Translations under genes and position numbers: made by a program | The notes under the pieces: model-generated | Database searches by the model: none | What the model saw: only the letters and a program-made list of their open reading frames with translations | Told to the model about the DNA's origin: nothing | Assembly (NCBI GenBank): GCA_049303315.1 | Contig: JBAQMZ010000015.1 | Location: 93,954-157,953, forward strand | Direction of reading: 5' to 3' | From: Methanoperedens sp049303315 | Lineage (GTDB): Archaea; Halobacteriota; Methanosarcinia; Methanosarcinales; Methanoperedenaceae | Length of the DNA stretch: 64,000 nucleotides | Shown here: in pieces, positions 1 to 9,305 of the stretch | Position numbering within the stretch: position 1 is the stretch's first letter | How the letters are laid out: every line of letters begins with the position of its first letter

Positions 1-804
1 TCCCCACCACAGATCAGCATATTTACGCGCAAGCCTTCGTATCTGGTTATGCAGCTTTATCTCATTCCGGACATCGTCTTCGGTTACTTCCTTTCCAGAC
101 AGTTTACTAATCTCCTGAACAAGATCCTTCAGGTTTTTGGACAGGTACTTAACAGCCCATTCTGCATCTTGCTGTGAACCAACAGGATAATCTACAAGAA
201 ATAGTGGGACTTTTACTTTGCCATGGCGATATGCTTCAACGCCATAGGCAATATCCGAGCAGCGCAGGCAAAGATATGGAGCAATTAAATCCACAGAGAT
301 AAAACCTTCCTGGACCGTCCCATAACCTGCGGTCTGGCATGCCTCTACGCTTATGGCTTTTCTGCTTTCTTCACGAATTTTATTACCCCTTATATCTGCT
401 TCTCTAAGATTCAGTCCTTCTTTTTTGTTGAGTGCCCATTGGCTTATAAAAGCAGGTCTAGCAGGTATCCCTCCGGCTGCATAATAAGGTTCCATCCCCT
501 GCCCGCCCTGTATGAAAACGATCGGCACGCCGCTATTCTGGGCTTTTGTCATACGATCGTATAGCGTGAGAGCAAAATACCCGCGCTTAATACCGCTTAA
601 GAAGTTCACATCGCTCGATATGCGCCCCACATGGTGAGTACTTGTATTGAAAGCATATGGGTATCTTCTTGGTCCCTCGTCTGCCATGAAATTCCATATC
701 TGCTCTGTTGTTGCCCGTGTTCCATCTTTAAATACTAAATCCTCTTTCTCGAAAAACTGTGATTTTATCTCTTCCGGATATCTGAAAATATCATCTTTTG
801 ACAT
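1..804 (-). CDS. Long HgdB-like iron-sulfur protein, partial (paralog 0)
   Basis: This is the N-terminal 268 codons of a 2-hydroxyacyl-CoA dehydratase/benzoyl-CoA reductase superfamily protein. The reading frame is open to base 1, so the C-terminal half lies outside the window. It starts with an ATG at 804 that overlaps the stop of the preceding binding-protein gene (TAATG). The paralog signatures are present: a YPEE box near the N-terminus, IWNFM, GGQGMEPYYAAGGIP and CLRCSD. It is the most divergent copy: where the others have EACNQIAAHAA and AYLVESHR it has EACQTAGYGTV and AYGVEAYR, so residues around two cysteine motifs differ and substrate or partner may differ too. The family reduces or dehydrates acyl-CoA or other substrates with electrons from an ATP-driven activator; the actual substrate here is unknown. 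Confidence 0.85.
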   Translation of the reverse strand, partial: MSKDDIFRYPEEIKSQFFEKEDLVFKDGTRATTEQIWNFMADEGPRRYPYAFNTSTHHVGRISSDVNFLSGIKRGYFALTLYDRMTKAQNSGVPIVFIQGGQGMEPYYAAGGIPARPAFISQWALNKKEGLNLREADIRGNKIREESRKAISVEACQTAGYGTVQEGFISVDLIAPYLCLRCSDIAYGVEAYRHGKVKVPLFLVDYPVGSQQDAEWAVKYLSKNLKDLVQEISKLSGKEVTEDDVRNEIKLHNQIRRLARKYADLWWG

Positions 805-1880
805 TATTTAACTCCTTTTTTTTGTTCAGTCTTTATAAATGGATTGAATTCATTTGTGTATACATCTGATGGTTTTATTTGTCCGGGCTTTAGTATCCCA
901 TCTTCTACATATCGGTCAATCCACCATTGAATATCCTCGTCGGTAATGAATGGATATTCTATCGAACCGGTTGGTTTATAGTACCGAGATAATTTAGGAT
1001 TTCCACCTTTCTTTTCAGCGACTTCTGCATATGCTTTTTTAACACGCTCTGGATCCTTCTGATATTCTTGCGCCACTATGTGCAAGGCAGTGAGATATGC
1101 TCTGACATATCTTCTGACGGTCTCAGGGTGTTTTTGTATAAAATCTTCACTAAAGCCAATAGCGTAAGAGGAGTAGGAGATCACTCCAAAATTAGCTCTT
1201 ACATCGTAGCTTCTGGTGCCAGGTATTGATCTGACCCCACCTTTTTCTAATGCCATATCAAATTGAATCCCACCACTGGAAGTCCAGGCGGCGGCATCAA
1301 CCTGTTTGCTTCTCAATACTTGCTCTTGATTTGCTGAAGGCACTACAACCAATTGCACATCATTTATGGAAAGCCCATTTTGCTTAAGGAAAGCTCTTAT
1401 TATATAATCTGATTCAGCTCCCAGCACATTGACTGCAATTTTTTTACCTACAAGATCCTTGATGGTGTAAATGCCACTATCATTCAGAACTAAAAGTCCA
1501 CCATCGGGAACAGTATCTTTGGTTTCAACTTTCCGAACAAATAACGCTTTTATTTTTCCACCGCTGGCGATTACATTTATCCATGCAGTGAAAGATGAGC
1601 CTGCTGCGTCGATATTGTTAGCTAAAAGAGCCTGAAGTGCCACAGTACCACCGGTGCTTTGTATGCTGGTTATCTGCTCAAGCTTCACTCCCTCTTCTTC
1701 AGGAATATTTCTTCCTGTCAATTTTGTTACAAGTTCCCATTGTGATGGATCCGTGGTATCGAGTTCTCTAATAGTTACTATTTCTTCCTTCGGTTTTATG
1801 TCCTCCCATATCAACAGTCCCGCTCCTACAATGACAATAGCGATAGCTGCAATGGAAAACACTTTTGTATTCGTATTCAC
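804..1880 (-). CDS. ABC transporter substrate-binding protein, SsuA/TauA/NrtA-like (SBP1)
   Basis: A 358-residue periplasmic-type binding protein. Residues about 7-25 form a hydrophobic N-terminal segment without a lipobox cysteine, so it is probably a membrane-anchored or secreted receptor outside the cell. The body has the sulfonate/taurine/nitrate receptor pattern, including GGTVALQALLANNID, DLVGKKIAVNVLGAESDY, LRSKQVDAAAW and a HPETVRRYVRAY segment. The C-terminus has LKPGQIKPSDVYTNEFNPF, shared by all four receptors in this cluster. It lies 12 bases downstream of one HgdB-like gene and overlaps the next, so it is presumably co-translated with them. Ligand unknown; the family covers sulfonates, taurine, nitrate, thiamine precursors and others. 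Confidence 0.85.
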   Translation of the reverse strand: MNTNTKVFSIAAIAIVIVGAGLLIWEDIKPKEEIVTIRELDTTDPSQWELVTKLTGRNIPEEEGVKLEQITSIQSTGGTVALQALLANNIDAAGSSFTAWINVIASGGKIKALFVRKVETKDTVPDGGLLVLNDSGIYTIKDLVGKKIAVNVLGAESDYIIRAFLKQNGLSINDVQLVVVPSANQEQVLRSKQVDAAAWTSSGGIQFDMALEKGGVRSIPGTRSYDVRANFGVISYSSYAIGFSEDFIQKHPETVRRYVRAYLTALHIVAQEYQKDPERVKKAYAEVAEKKGGNPKLSRYYKPTGSIEYPFITDEDIQWWIDRYVEDGILKPGQIKPSDVYTNEFNPFIKTEQKKGVK

Positions 1881-1892
1881 TTTTTCCCACCT

Positions 1893-3278
1893 TCAGCTTA
1901 ACATTTCAATGAAAGACTCAACCCTGTTTTGATTTTGCTCCATCCCTTCTGCTGAAGTAAGTTCGGCTTCGATATTTATAGTCGGGAGGCCGGTTTGTTC
2001 CTTTATTATATCAGCTATCATCCTGGCTACCGCAGACTGGTAATTGCATCCCCAGGCAAAATAGAAGATAACACCATCAGCGTTTGATTTTATTGCCTGT
2101 TCTGCAGTCCACGCCGCTCTTTCCTCTGTGGATAGTTCATATGGGAAGGACAATATCGCTTCTGCAAGATTTTCATACGGGTCGCCTGTTTCCTTTACAT
2201 TGGTAGAAGCTTCGCTCCAGAAGTCATCCTTGCCAACAACAACACCGCCTGCACTGTCAACACGGGAGGCCTGCGGACCAACGCATGAACCGCATATCCA
2301 TAATCTGGCAGGGTCATCTTTCAAGCCAGTGCCTTTTACACCGTGTTTGACACGTTCTTTTAGCTCAGTGCGGGTTTCTTCAAGTACTTGAGTTGAGGCT
2401 GCAAAATCCCCGCAGCCGTCAACACCAAGAGATACTAAGCTGCTGTGATCCACGCTATTGGTAGGCGGCACCTTAGCAGACCACCTTATTTTAAAGCAAT
2501 CCTGCAATATTTTACGGGCTTTGTTCTCACGCCTGATCTCAGCCCTTAGATCCTCATCTGTAACGATTTTATTTGAAAGTTTGGCGATCTTGCCGGTCAG
2601 GGTTTCTAACTCAGTCTTCAGGTATTCTGTTTTCCATTTGCCTGAATTGTGATCGGTCGGGTGGTCTACAAGATAGCTGGGAATATTTCTTTTCCCGTGT
2701 CGATGGGATTCCACAAGATATGCCATATCTGAGCAGCGCAGGCAGAGATATGGAGCAATAAAATCAACATGTACGATATTTTCCTCTACTGCTGCATGAG
2801 CTGATATCTGGCCGCAAGAATCAATTGAGACCGCTCTTCTGCCTTGTTCTAAGATCGACATACCCCTCTGGTTGGATTTTCTCGTGTTCAGGCCTTCAAC
2901 CTGGTTACGAGCAAAGCCTGACACAAGTCCGGGTCTTAGCGGTATGCCGCCTGCTGCGTAGTATGGTTCAACTGTCTGCCCACCCTGCACAAATACAAGG
3001 GGAACACCGTTCTTATTTGCATCCATCAATCTATCCTTTAAAGTCAGGGAAAGGTAGTTACGCTTGATACCGCTGGATAGATTTACATCACTTGAGATAC
3101 CTCTGAAGTAAACACTCTTATCAAATGCGTATGGAAATCTCACAGGCGCTTCCTTTGTCATAAAATCCCATATCTGTGCAGAAGAGATGCGTCTTCCGTC
3201 ACTAAATGCAAGATCATCGGTTTCGATAAACTGAGGTTTTATTTCCTCTGGATATTCAAAAAGTTCTTTTTGTGTCAT
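1893..3278 (-). CDS. Long HgdB-like iron-sulfur protein (paralog 1)
   Basis: A 461-residue protein of the 2-hydroxyglutaryl-CoA dehydratase D-component/benzoyl-CoA reductase family. Cysteine motifs in order are SCGQISAHAA, LCLRCSDMAYLVESHR, ICGSCVGP and WGCNYQSAVARM; these are the likely iron-sulfur ligands (inference from conservation in the five local paralogs). There is an N-terminal YPEE element and GGQTVEPYYAAGGIP. The C-terminus is slightly aberrant: the other copies read GELGRMEALEQS or similar, this one AELTSAEGMEQN. It starts exactly at the stop of the upstream binding-protein gene (TAATG). It is presumably cytoplasmic and dependent on the activator ATPase encoded at 13631-14437. Substrate unknown. 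Confidence 0.87.
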   Translation of the reverse strand: MTQKELFEYPEEIKPQFIETDDLAFSDGRRISSAQIWDFMTKEAPVRFPYAFDKSVYFRGISSDVNLSSGIKRNYLSLTLKDRLMDANKNGVPLVFVQGGQTVEPYYAAGGIPLRPGLVSGFARNQVEGLNTRKSNQRGMSILEQGRRAVSIDSCGQISAHAAVEENIVHVDFIAPYLCLRCSDMAYLVESHRHGKRNIPSYLVDHPTDHNSGKWKTEYLKTELETLTGKIAKLSNKIVTDEDLRAEIRRENKARKILQDCFKIRWSAKVPPTNSVDHSSLVSLGVDGCGDFAASTQVLEETRTELKERVKHGVKGTGLKDDPARLWICGSCVGPQASRVDSAGGVVVGKDDFWSEASTNVKETGDPYENLAEAILSFPYELSTEERAAWTAEQAIKSNADGVIFYFAWGCNYQSAVARMIADIIKEQTGLPTINIEAELTSAEGMEQNQNRVESFIEMLS

Positions 3279-4336
3279 TATTTAACTCCTTTTTGTTCAG
3301 CATATTCTTTATAAAACGAATTGTATTCATATGTATAGATATCAGATGGTTTTATTTGTCCGGGCTTCAGTTTCCCCTCTGACTCAAAAATGTCTAGCCA
3401 GTACTGAATATCCCTGTCCGTAGCAAATGGATAATCTGGTGACCATACGGGTTTGTAATATCGGGATAATTTTGGATTCGCGCCTTTTTCCGTATATATT
3501 TTTTCTACAGCCTTTTTCACTCGTTCCGGATCTTTCTGATATTCTTCCCACACCACTCGCGAAGATTTTTCGTATGCATTGATGAAATTTTTTACAGTAT
3601 TAGGGTATTTTTTTATAAAGTCTTCCCTGAATCCATACCCCAGGATAATATTATTCCCTTTTAGATCGTAACTCTTGCTGCCCGGTAATTGCCTGAGTCC
3701 ACCCTTTTCGCTTGCTATGCTGAAATATAGGTCATTAAACGATGCTGCTGCATCTACCTGTTTACTCCTTAAAACCTGGTCCTGCTGTGCCCATGGTACT
3801 ACTACAAGCTGAACCTGATCTATCGAAAGACCGTTTTTAGCAAGATACTGTCTTGTTAAATAGTCATATTCAGCCCCCAGTACATTGACTGATATTTTTT
3901 TGCCGATAAGATCTTTAGCTGAATGTATACTGCTATTTTCCAGAACTACTAAACCTGATCCCGGTTTATCCTGAGTGACCACAGAGCCGCTCAAAACAGC
4001 TTTTATCTTTCCGCCACTGGCGAGTATATTTATCCATGCTGGCCAGGCTGACCCGGCAAAATCAATATTATTCGCCAGCAGAGCCTGAAGGCTCTGCGTT
4101 CCACCTGTACTCTGGACAGAAGTTATTAGCTCAAGCTTTACACCTTCTTCCTTCAGGATATCCCTGCCATCCAATTTTTGTATGATTTCCCAGTTATTCA
4201 CTGTATCCGGGCTATCGAGGATTCTGATTGCAACCGTTTCTTCTGTCGGTTTTTCTTTGGACGTTAAAAGCAATCCCCCACCCACGATTGCGATAGCAGT
4301 GAGCGCTATTGACCATATTAGTTTGTTGTTGCTCAT
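3278..4336 (-). CDS. ABC transporter substrate-binding protein, SsuA/TauA-like (SBP2)
   Basis: A 352-residue receptor with an N-terminal membrane anchor (about residues 8-25, no lipobox). It is closest to SBP3: both start their mature part with VRI/AIRILDSP...VNNWEI and share SAWPAWIN in the region where SBP1 has SSFTAWIN and SBP4 has GAIGIWVN. The presumed pocket segment after LRSKQVDAAA is SFNDLYFSI, unlike any sibling, which suggests its own ligand. It is translationally coupled to the following HgdB-like gene. It presumably delivers substrate to the single permease/ATPase pair at 9306-11045. Confidence 0.85.
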   Translation of the reverse strand: MSNNKLIWSIALTAIAIVGGGLLLTSKEKPTEETVAIRILDSPDTVNNWEIIQKLDGRDILKEEGVKLELITSVQSTGGTQSLQALLANNIDFAGSAWPAWINILASGGKIKAVLSGSVVTQDKPGSGLVVLENSSIHSAKDLIGKKISVNVLGAEYDYLTRQYLAKNGLSIDQVQLVVVPWAQQDQVLRSKQVDAAASFNDLYFSIASEKGGLRQLPGSKSYDLKGNNIILGYGFREDFIKKYPNTVKNFINAYEKSSRVVWEEYQKDPERVKKAVEKIYTEKGANPKLSRYYKPVWSPDYPFATDRDIQYWLDIFESEGKLKPGQIKPSDIYTYEYNSFYKEYAEQKGVK

Positions 4337-4350
4337 CTGTTCATACTTCC

Positions 4351-5748
4351 TTAATTCAACATCTCTATGAATGCCTCGACCCGGTTTTCAGATTGTTGTA
4401 ATGCTTCCAGGCGACCCAATTCACCAATTTCTATGAAAGTTGTTGGAATTCCAGTCCTGTCTTTAATTATATCAGCCATCATTCTGGCAATCGCCGTCTG
4501 GTAATTGCAGCCCCACTGGTACATGAACATCAAACCGTCAGCCCTGGATTTTCTTACCTGGTCGGCAGTCCACTCTGCCCGCTTCTCAGTGGGCTGCTCA
4601 TATGGGAAGGAAAGCATAGCCCTGGCTAAGTTCTCATATGGGTCGCCAGTTTCTTTGACGTCAATATTTACAATGCTCCAGTTATCATCACGTCCCACAA
4701 GCACTCCGCCTGCTTTTTCTACGTTGTAGGGATTTGGACCGACGCATGAGCCGCATACAAATAATCTTGCCGGGTCATCAACAAGTCCTTTGCCTTTGAC
4801 CGAATGCTTTACCCTTTCCTTGACTTCTTTAAATGACTCTTCAAGGACTTGTTTTGTTGCGACAGGTTCACCACGCGGTTCGTTACCATGCATGACTATG
4901 CCACTATTATCAACACTGTTTGTTGGTGGAACGGGTGCAGACCACCATAATTTTACATATTCTCTTGTAAGTTTGCGTGTTTGATTGTGAAGTTTAATCT
5001 CTGTATTAAGGTCTTTATCACTGACAATTTTACCGGATAATGAACTGATTTTTTCAGTTAATGTACGAATCATGGTCGCAACATACTCTACAGACCAATC
5101 CCTATTTTCATGTTCAACCGGATGATCAACAAGAAGTCTGGGGATATTGTTTTTGTTTCGATGGGATTCCACCAAATATGCCATGTCAGAGCAGCGCATG
5201 CATAAGTAAGGTGCTATCAGGTCAACGGGAACAATTCTATCGTCAATGGCTGCATGGGCTGCTATCTGGTTGCATGCTTCAATGCTGATTTTTGTCCTTC
5301 CGGATTCCAGGATTTCAATTCCTCTTTGATCCGCGGTTCTAAGATTCATTCCATCCTGCATATCTCTTGCCCACTGCATTATGAATCCCGGTCTTAAGGA
5401 AATGCCACCTGCAGCAAAATAAGGTTCCATAGGCTGTCCACCCTGGATGAGACTGATAGGTACACCCTTCTCATGGGCTTTCAGCAAGCGATCCCTCATA
5501 CTTAGAGATAAATAGCCCCTTTTAATACCGCTTAAGAATCCCGCATCCACATCATCTGATAGCTTACCGATATAATTCGAGCTTGTGTCAAAAGCATAAG
5601 GAAACTTTTTCGGTGCCTCTTGTGTCATGAAATTCCATATCTCAGAGGCTGAAACTTTTTCTCCATATCTGAAATTTATGTCTTCAGTCTCAACAAATGG
5701 TTGTTTTAATTCTTCCGGATAACTGAATATATCATTTTTTGCCATCAT
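4351..5748 (-). CDS. Long HgdB-like iron-sulfur protein (paralog 2)
   Basis: A 465-residue member of the HgdB/benzoyl-CoA reductase superfamily. Motifs are ACNQIAAHAAIDD, LCMRCSDMAYLVESHR (a Met replaces the usual Leu), VCGSCVGPNP and WGCNYQTAIARM, plus GGQPMEPYFAAGGIS. The start is a double ATG (MMAK); the second, at 5745, matches paralog spacing equally well. It overlaps the stop of SBP3 by four bases, so it is coupled to it. The central segment after PPTNSVD is HGNEPRGEPVAT, unlike the VDGCGD of paralogs 1 and 4, hence the extra cysteine of those two is not universal. Function as for the other paralogs; substrate unknown. Confidence 0.87.
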   Translation of the reverse strand: MMAKNDIFSYPEELKQPFVETEDINFRYGEKVSASEIWNFMTQEAPKKFPYAFDTSSNYIGKLSDDVDAGFLSGIKRGYLSLSMRDRLLKAHEKGVPISLIQGGQPMEPYFAAGGISLRPGFIMQWARDMQDGMNLRTADQRGIEILESGRTKISIEACNQIAAHAAIDDRIVPVDLIAPYLCMRCSDMAYLVESHRNKNNIPRLLVDHPVEHENRDWSVEYVATMIRTLTEKISSLSGKIVSDKDLNTEIKLHNQTRKLTREYVKLWWSAPVPPTNSVDNSGIVMHGNEPRGEPVATKQVLEESFKEVKERVKHSVKGKGLVDDPARLFVCGSCVGPNPYNVEKAGGVLVGRDDNWSIVNIDVKETGDPYENLARAMLSFPYEQPTEKRAEWTADQVRKSRADGLMFMYQWGCNYQTAIARMMADIIKDRTGIPTTFIEIGELGRLEALQQSENRVEAFIEMLN

Positions 5749-6818
5749 TTACCTCCTTTTTTCTCCAAATATTCTTTATAAAAAGGATTGAATTCGTGAG
5801 TATAGATATCGGACGGCTTTATTTGACCTGGTTTCAGTTTTCCTTCGGATATGGAAATATCGATCCACATCTGAACATCTCTATCAGTAGTAAAGGGATA
5901 ATCCGGTGAAAAATATGTTGAACCCGATGTGAAATATTCAGCTAACTTCGGATTTCCATCCTTTTCTTTATAAATTTCTGCTACTGCTTTCTTAACACGT
6001 TCAGGATTTTTTTGGAATTCATCCCATACAGATCGTCGTGATTTTTCATAAGCTATTATAAATCTTTTAACCGTTTCAGGATGTTCCTTTATAAAGTCTT
6101 CTCTAAATCCACTTCCAAGGACAGTATTTTCACCTGCTATATCAATTTGCCTGCTACCTGGTAATTCCCTGAGCCCACCTCTATCCATGGCAATTTTAAA
6201 CTCTACCGGGCTGCCCATGTGCCATGCTCCTGCATCAACCTGTCCGCTCCTCAGCACCTGTTCTATTTGAGGATTGGGGACAACGATAAGCTGAACCTGT
6301 TCTATAGAAAGTCCATTTTGTGTAAGATATTGTCTTATCAAATAATCCGCGGATGCTCCCAGAACATTAATTGCAATTTTTTTTCCTATGAGATCCCTGG
6401 ATGTATGGATACTACTATTATCGAGAACCACCAAACCGTTACCGGGGTTATCCTTGGTTATTGTTTGACCACTAACGACTGCCTTTATTTTTCCTCCGCT
6501 AGCGATGATATTTATCCACGCAGGCCATGCCGAACCTGCATAGTCTATATTTTTGGCTAAAAGAGCCTGAAGGCTTTGTGTTCCTCCTGAGCTTTGAACG
6601 GAAGTAATCAGTTCAAGCTTTACACCTTCTTCTTCAAGAATATCTCTTCCATTCAGTTTTTTTATAATTTCCCAATTATTTACCGTGCTGGGGCTGTCGA
6701 GAATGCGAATCGGAACTATTTCATCCTTTGGGTTTTCCTCCTTCGTGAAAAACAATCCGGCTCCAATAATCGCTAAAGCAATGACCGCTATTGATAAAAT
6801 TTTTATATTATTGCTCAT
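5745..6818 (-). CDS. ABC transporter substrate-binding protein, SsuA/TauA-like (SBP3)
   Basis: A 357-residue receptor with an N-terminal hydrophobic anchor at about residues 7-25 (no lipobox). The core includes GGTQSLQALLAKNIDYAG, DLIGKKIAINVLGASADY and a distinct pocket segment, SGQVDAGAWHMGSPVEF. The C-terminus LKPGQIKPSDIYTHEFNPFYK is shared with its siblings. It lies 13 bases after paralog 3 and overlaps paralog 2 by four bases. Together with SBP2 it forms the closer pair of the four receptors. Presumed role: extracellular capture of a small, probably anionic ligand. Confidence 0.85.
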   Translation of the reverse strand: MSNNIKILSIAVIALAIIGAGLFFTKEENPKDEIVPIRILDSPSTVNNWEIIKKLNGRDILEEEGVKLELITSVQSSGGTQSLQALLAKNIDYAGSAWPAWINIIASGGKIKAVVSGQTITKDNPGNGLVVLDNSSIHTSRDLIGKKIAINVLGASADYLIRQYLTQNGLSIEQVQLIVVPNPQIEQVLRSGQVDAGAWHMGSPVEFKIAMDRGGLRELPGSRQIDIAGENTVLGSGFREDFIKEHPETVKRFIIAYEKSRRSVWDEFQKNPERVKKAVAEIYKEKDGNPKLAEYFTSGSTYFSPDYPFTTDRDVQMWIDISISEGKLKPGQIKPSDIYTHEFNPFYKEYLEKKGGK

Positions 6819-6831
6819 TTAATAGTTACCT

Positions 6832-8229
6832 CTATTTCAGCATCTCTATGAACGATTCTACCCTGTTCTCAGATTGCTCAGGAGCCTCCATTCTTCCCAA
6901 TTCGCCAACATCTATGTTTATACTGGGAATACCTGTCTCTTCCTTAACAATATCAGCAATCATTCTTCCCACTGCTGTTTGATAGTTGCAACCCCAGTTA
7001 TACATAAATATCAGACCATCAGCTCTTGATTCCTTTGCCTGCTGTGCTGTCCAGAGGCTTCTTTCTTCAGTCGGGAGTTCGTAAGGGAAAGACAGTATGG
7101 CTCTTGACAGGTTCTCATACGGGTCTCCGCTCTCTTTGACATCAACATTTACAACGCTCCATCCGTCATCACGCCCAACTACAACTCCACCGGATCTGTC
7201 AACATGATTGGGATTTGGACCAACGCAAGAACCGCATATGAAAATCCTTGCAGGATCATCAGCCACACCCTTTCCTTTTACTGAGTGTTTTACCCGCTCT
7301 TTGGTCTCTTTATATGCTTCTTTGAGTATCTGGATAGCTGCTACTTCATCCCCGTTATAATCCTGACCAAGACCAACTAAACTGCGATGATCAGTGCTAT
7401 TGGTGGGAGGAACTTTAGCAGATAACCATAGCTCATTGTACTCTCGCGCCAATCTGCGTCCGGTATTTAAAAATTTAATTTCCTCTTTAAGAACATCATC
7501 AGATACTTCTTTACCTGAAAGTGCTCCAATCTTTTGGGTAAGAGTATGCAGCATTTTAGCTAAGTATTCCACAGCCCATTGTTTTTCATGTTGACGATTT
7601 ACCGGAAAGTCAACAAGATAAAGTGGAATATTTTTTTTCCCGTGCCGATGGCTCTCCACAAGATATGCCATATCAGAGCAGCGCAAATTTAGATAAGGGG
7701 CGATCAAGTCGATAGGCACTATTTCCTCATCTGCCGCCGCGTGGGCACTTATCTGGTGGCATGCTTCTATGGAGATCGTCCGTCTGCCTGTTTCCAGGAT
7801 GGATTGACCTCTAAGATCCGCCTTTCGCAAATCCAATCCCTCTTCTTTGTGCTGTGCCTGCCGCATCACAAATCCGGGACGAAGTGGTATTCCACCTGCT
7901 GCATAATACGGATCCATATTTTGCCCACCCTGCACAAGAACTATTGGTACTCCTTTATTATGAGCATCCAGAAGCCGGTCCTTCGCGCTGAGCTGCAGGT
8001 AGTTGCGCTTAATGGCGCTCAAAAATCCTGTATCATTCGATATCCTGCCGCCATAATATTGGCTGGTACTGAAAGCATGCGGAAATCGTCTGGGACCCTC
8101 TTCGCTCAGGAAATGCCATATCTCTTCGGGTGAGACTCGCCTGCCGTCCCTGAATTCCAGATCATCGGTTTCATCTAATCGGGCTTTTACTTCTTCTGGA
8201 TATTGAAATATTTCATTGTTATTGGTCAT
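6832..8229 (-). CDS. Long HgdB-like iron-sulfur protein (paralog 3)
   Basis: A 465-residue HgdB-superfamily protein. The ATG at 8229 (MTNNNEIFQYPEE) is chosen over an in-frame upstream ATG at 8280 because the paralogs all begin a few residues before the YPEE box and the longer version would run into SBP4. Motifs: EACHQISAHAAAD, LNLRCSDMAYLVESHR, ICGSCVGPNP and WGCNYQTAVGRM. The first cysteine of the CLRC pair is Asn here (LNLRCSD), so only the second is invariant across copies; this narrows the set of plausible cluster ligands. It lies 10 bases after SBP4 and 13 before SBP3. Confidence 0.86.
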   Translation of the reverse strand: MTNNNEIFQYPEEVKARLDETDDLEFRDGRRVSPEEIWHFLSEEGPRRFPHAFSTSQYYGGRISNDTGFLSAIKRNYLQLSAKDRLLDAHNKGVPIVLVQGGQNMDPYYAAGGIPLRPGFVMRQAQHKEEGLDLRKADLRGQSILETGRRTISIEACHQISAHAAADEEIVPIDLIAPYLNLRCSDMAYLVESHRHGKKNIPLYLVDFPVNRQHEKQWAVEYLAKMLHTLTQKIGALSGKEVSDDVLKEEIKFLNTGRRLAREYNELWLSAKVPPTNSTDHRSLVGLGQDYNGDEVAAIQILKEAYKETKERVKHSVKGKGVADDPARIFICGSCVGPNPNHVDRSGGVVVGRDDGWSVVNVDVKESGDPYENLSRAILSFPYELPTEERSLWTAQQAKESRADGLIFMYNWGCNYQTAVGRMIADIVKEETGIPSINIDVGELGRMEAPEQSENRVESFIEMLK

Positions 8230-8239
8230 AGTTATCTCT

Positions 8240-9286
8240 CTATCTATTATAATAAGGATTGAATTCATTTGTATATACATCGGATGGCTTGATTTGCCCA
8301 GGCTTTAATGTCCCAGCTTCAACAAAGTCGTCGATCCAGACCTGAACATCATTGTCAGTAAAAAATTTATCTTCTGGCGCTGCTTTAGGTCCTCTATAAA
8401 ATTTGGCTAACTTAGGATTATCACCTTTTTCTTCAGCGATGTCAGCATATGCTTTTTGAACACGTTCAGGATCTTTTCGAATCTCTGTCCATATTAGGCG
8501 ACTTGCACTATCTAATGCTCTTAGGTATCTTCGAACCGTTTCTGGATGCTCTTGTATAAAGTCTTCTCTAAAACCAACCACGGCGTTGACAGTTTTCACC
8601 CTTCGTACTTCGTAAATGCTAGTACCCGGTAATTTTCTCACTCCCCCTCTATCAACTGTCATGTCATATTGAGTGCTACCGCTAATTGTCCAGGCGGCGG
8701 CATCCACCTGTTTGCTCCTCAATGCTAGCTCCTCATTTGCTGCTGGAACTACAACCAGTTGCACTTGATCTATAGAAAGCCCATTCTGGACGAGGAATTT
8801 TCTTGTTGTGAAGTCGGCTGATGCCCCCAGCACATTGACTGCAATCTTTTTGCCAACTAAATCTTTAATAGTATAAATACTACTATTTTCAAGGACTAAT
8901 AGACCTTCATATTTAGAACTTTCTTCAGTCGCGAAAGCAGAGGGATAAACAAGTTTTACTTTCGCACCCTTGCCAACTGCATTTACCCAAATCCCAATGG
9001 CTCCGCCTGAGGTATCGATATTTTTGGATAAAAGCGCTTGGAACGTCACAGTTCCACCTTCGCCACCTTGTATGATTACGGGCTCATACTTTACACCTTC
9101 TTCTTCGAGAAAATCTCTTCCGGTCAATTTTTTTGCAATTTCAAAGACAGATGGTGTTGTGGTAGCACTGCCTCTGACCGGAACAATTTCGTCCTTTGTT
9201 TTTTCTTCTTCCGCGAAGAACAATCCAGCTCCAATAATCGCAACAGCAATGACCGCTATTGATAAAAATTTTATATTATTGCTCAT
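8240..9286 (-). CDS. ABC transporter substrate-binding protein, SsuA/TauA-like (SBP4)
   Basis: A 348-residue receptor, the one directly downstream of the permease gene and so probably the original component of the transporter. It has an N-terminal membrane anchor without a lipobox cysteine. It is divergent in the first lobe (PVIIQGGEGGTVTFQ, SGGAIGIWVNAVGKGAKV) but shares DLVGKKIAVNVLGASADF, LRSKQVDAAAW and the C-terminal LKPGQIKPSDVYTNEFNPY. The DAAAWTISGSTQYDM segment resembles SBP1 (DAAAWTSSGGIQFDM), so SBP1 and SBP4 form one receptor pair and SBP2 and SBP3 the other. Confidence 0.86.
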   Translation of the reverse strand: MSNNIKFLSIAVIAVAIIGAGLFFAEEEKTKDEIVPVRGSATTTPSVFEIAKKLTGRDFLEEEGVKYEPVIIQGGEGGTVTFQALLSKNIDTSGGAIGIWVNAVGKGAKVKLVYPSAFATEESSKYEGLLVLENSSIYTIKDLVGKKIAVNVLGASADFTTRKFLVQNGLSIDQVQLVVVPAANEELALRSKQVDAAAWTISGSTQYDMTVDRGGVRKLPGTSIYEVRRVKTVNAVVGFREDFIQEHPETVRRYLRALDSASRLIWTEIRKDPERVQKAYADIAEEKGDNPKLAKFYRGPKAAPEDKFFTDNDVQVWIDDFVEAGTLKPGQIKPSDVYTNEFNPYYNR

Positions 9287-9305
9287 TTAATAATTGCCTC
9301 TGTTT

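Noticed and set aside
804..9286. Lipoprotein signal peptides on the four binding proteins
   Set aside because: None has a cysteine after the N-terminal hydrophobic segment; they appear to be anchored or cleaved otherwise.
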